Origin: Amyloporia xantha | Taxonomy: Eukaryota; Basidiomycota; Agaricomycetes; Polyporales; Adustoporiaceae | Assembly: GCA_036971615.1 (NCBI GenBank) | Contig: JAYKKR010000018.1 | Coordinates: forward strand, 496,001 to 560,000 | Reading direction: 5' to 3' | DNA: 64,000 nt | Shown here: one piece after another, positions 61,693 to 64,000 of the stretch | How positions within the stretch are numbered: position 1 is the first letter of the stretch | Layout: each line of letters opens with the position of its first letter | The notes under the pieces: model-generated | Database searches by the model: none | What the model was told of the DNA's origin: nothing | The model's input: only the letters and a program-made list of their open reading frames with translations | Translations under genes and position numbers: made by a program

Positions 61693-64000
61693 TCAAGTAA
61701 ATAGTCCAGAGTACCTGGAGAGACGAGTTTTTGAATGACGTAATAAGATGTGTGTGGTCAGTAGGGAATCCAAACTCGTACTTCCTTCCTTGAGCTTGGT
61801 TATTTCATTGCATAATGGCGTGGCGGTGATATTACGGGCCTAGGGTTGTCGGACTGCTAGCGCTTCATGACGGCCCTACTTCGACTAATGGTAAATGATA
61901 CAATCGAACTTCGTGCCGTTTTTGCTTGATTTTTCGTTTTTGTTCTGGGAGCTCGATTCGAATAATAGGTTCCCAAGTAACTAATGGTCTGGGTTGTAAT
62001 ATCGATATTGGAGCCGTTCTTTTCATAAAACTTGGTAGATACTTCCTTCAGTAGGCGCCGTCATCAGCCAATCGGAACACACGAATTATTCTGAACTTCG
62101 ACGAGTGGAATTTGGCAGTGACCTGTATTCTGTATTCCCACCGCGCCGTCAGATCTTGGATTAGTTGCCATCCTTTCCCAAATGGAGTTGCTTGATTGTG
62201 GACATGGCGCTGTTCAAGTTGCGCGCTAAGGTCCGTGAAAGTCTGCTGACTGCTATCAGTCGGTGGGCCATATTGGTATGATTCTTGGGCTGTCCTTACC
62301 AATGACTGAACATCCCTATTATTGTGATATTTCACTTCTCGATTTGATTCTCAGCAGCGTGGCTGATCTGGAGTTCGCGAATACCAAGGCGAGGCGCTCG
62401 CTGGCATATTACTCACCGATCAAAGCTCGTATCCGTTATTAGTCTCTGGCAGCATGATAGCATTCTCGAGACCCCATCAAGACCACTCATCACCGACTAC
62501 GCCTCTGCTAGTAGGCGCCCTGTATGTCTACGTTTCTCTTTTTGTTCAGGTGGTGGTCGAATCCAAACGGTTAAGACTGCGGATATTCGATCTCGGAGAC
62601 TGGCAATATTGCTGTCCGGGCGGATAGCCAGCAACCGTCTTAACCTGGTGAGCTCCGAGGTGGTGTGTCGTCCGTTGATGTGTTTCCCCTGAAACCAATT
62701 GCCCTGTTCAGGTTGACATATGACACTGCTGTCGACCAGCAAATGTGCGCCCATGCCAGATGGTCTCGACGAGTCCGATGCGATAGCACTCCGCCGGAGA
62801 TTCCATAATTCTACGATATTCGTGCACAAGCCTGATTGAAGATTTACCGCAGCGATTGACCGTATTTTGCTCGTGAGAAGACGTGTCAACACCCGGAATT
62901 CAGGTGCGTGCGAATAAAAGATCTCATTGACCTGTTCGTTTGGACTGGTTGCAGTGAAAGTTGTGGTATTACTATCATCGAAATATAGACGACCTGCCTG
63001 GTCTAGCGGCTTTGTTCGAGAGCGACAACGATGCAGATTGTAGGTGTTTCTCTCCATATTGTTCATCCACAGCTACGAAGACGCTCGTTTTTGTAACGTG
63101 GTACGTGGTGTCTTCAGCATGTCGGATTACCCATAATCCGATGCGCACAGATTCAGTGGCCAGGTCGTCATAATGTTCATCTGACGGTTGCCGCGTTATT
63201 GTTTTTCTCGAAGACTAGTTACTAGACCCGAGGGCGCGTGGTGACGGGACCCTTCTATCTTTGTCATGTCGACCTCCACCTCCATTTTTGATTCATGCAA
63301 TGCCTTGCGGAAGTTCCCTTACAGATCAGCAACCATGCACTCTGGTCTTCTAGGAGGTTATTGTTGGGAATTGTTTTGTTTCTTACCAATGTCGTTAGCC
63401 CTTCATGTTTCCTGATTTGACTGTTCACCAACCACACATCACAAACGCCATGATGCTCAGCGATTCTAGACAAAGCATATGATTCTAAGGTCCGTCACGC
63501 TATTTTGTTCGATGTAACCGCGTATTCACTCGCGCTCATGTTAAGCATGCTGTCTCGATAACTCGAGCATGCGACTTGGGTACTTTTTGACTTTGCGGAT
63601 TAGCCTATCTTGCTTGAGAATGAGGACCAAAGAGTCAATTTTATGTGTCTTGGACATATTAGCCTCACACGGCGGTACAACGTGAGGCTTCATTGCTGCC
63701 TCCATGGAATCTGTCTCCTGATTGACTGCATGGCGTCTCGTTTCAGATTGACTGAGAACTCGCCGCTAAATCCCCCACCTCAGGGCAGCTCGACGACCCT
63801 GCGGATCCTCATCCCACAATGATACCCTCTACATCTCTAAATCTGTCTCTGACATTGGTAATACCTCAGAGATCCAAGGCACCGATCTAATTGACTCTGC
63901 ATGGGTTATTTCGTGAAGGAATCCCTTAAACAATTATACCGCCGAGAGTATCTCCGGCCACCTCGAACTATTCCACTCTGGCGACACAACCAATGCGTGG
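61693..64000. other. 2.3 kb region without secure gene
   Basis: The best candidate is a 189-codon minus-strand frame at 63066-62497, possibly continued by 62335-62048. It has no recognised domain, no signal peptide and no clear splice pair, and could be chance. The rest shows only short frames. The right edge (63600-64000) could hold the start of something continuing beyond the window. Confidence 0.35.

Noticed and set aside
62497..63066. 189-codon minus-strand frame near the right edge
   Set aside because: It is longer than most chance frames here but unrecognised and without splice support; kept only as a mention in the gap entry.

Overview
This is a stretch of nuclear DNA from a filamentous basidiomycete, most likely an agaricomycete of the polypore kind. 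The evidence is the gene content (four fungal-type FunK1 protein kinases, F-box/LRR proteins, secreted sedolisins, a type II membrane GH5 glucanase, a TEA/ATTS regulator) and the gene structure (many 45-70 bp GT-AG introns, 5 to 15 exons per gene). All exon coordinates below were read by eye; for every multi-exon gene reported as intact, the summed exon length is a whole number of codons.

Layout. 1-2015: two minus-strand genes of one unrecognised family, the first running off the left edge. 2511-4117: an F-box-type gene. 4180-11350: a duplicated non-coding block with a 4.3 kb hAT transposon (6145-10438) sitting at the junction of the two copies; it has an exact 8-bp target duplication and a 15-exon transposase broken by one in-frame TGA. 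10447-18736: gene-poor. 18737-19574: a small zinc-finger protein. 20100-39645: a FunK1 kinase cluster, with A, B and D on the minus strand, C on the plus strand, a truncated relic of a fifth copy, and a sedolisin protease in the middle. 42180-46304: GH5 beta-glucanase. 46305-52456: 6 kb without a recognisable gene, holding a MITE. 52457-54382: TEA-domain regulator. 57594-57685: an intron-containing tRNA-Thr. 59130-61692: a second sedolisin. 61693-64000: nothing secure.

How the genes relate. The FunK1 copies share exon-intron structure, and each has the same composite motif about 260-330 bp upstream: a CACGTG E-box next to an ACGCGT box, in fixed orientation. Their promoters therefore seem to have been duplicated with the genes, or they are co-regulated. 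The two sedolisins share nearly every exon length and are paralogues placed about 30 kb apart on opposite strands. The 42-54 kb part (cell-wall glucanase and developmental regulator) is GC-rich and looks like conserved core genome. The 4-40 kb part looks like a fast-evolving accessory region.
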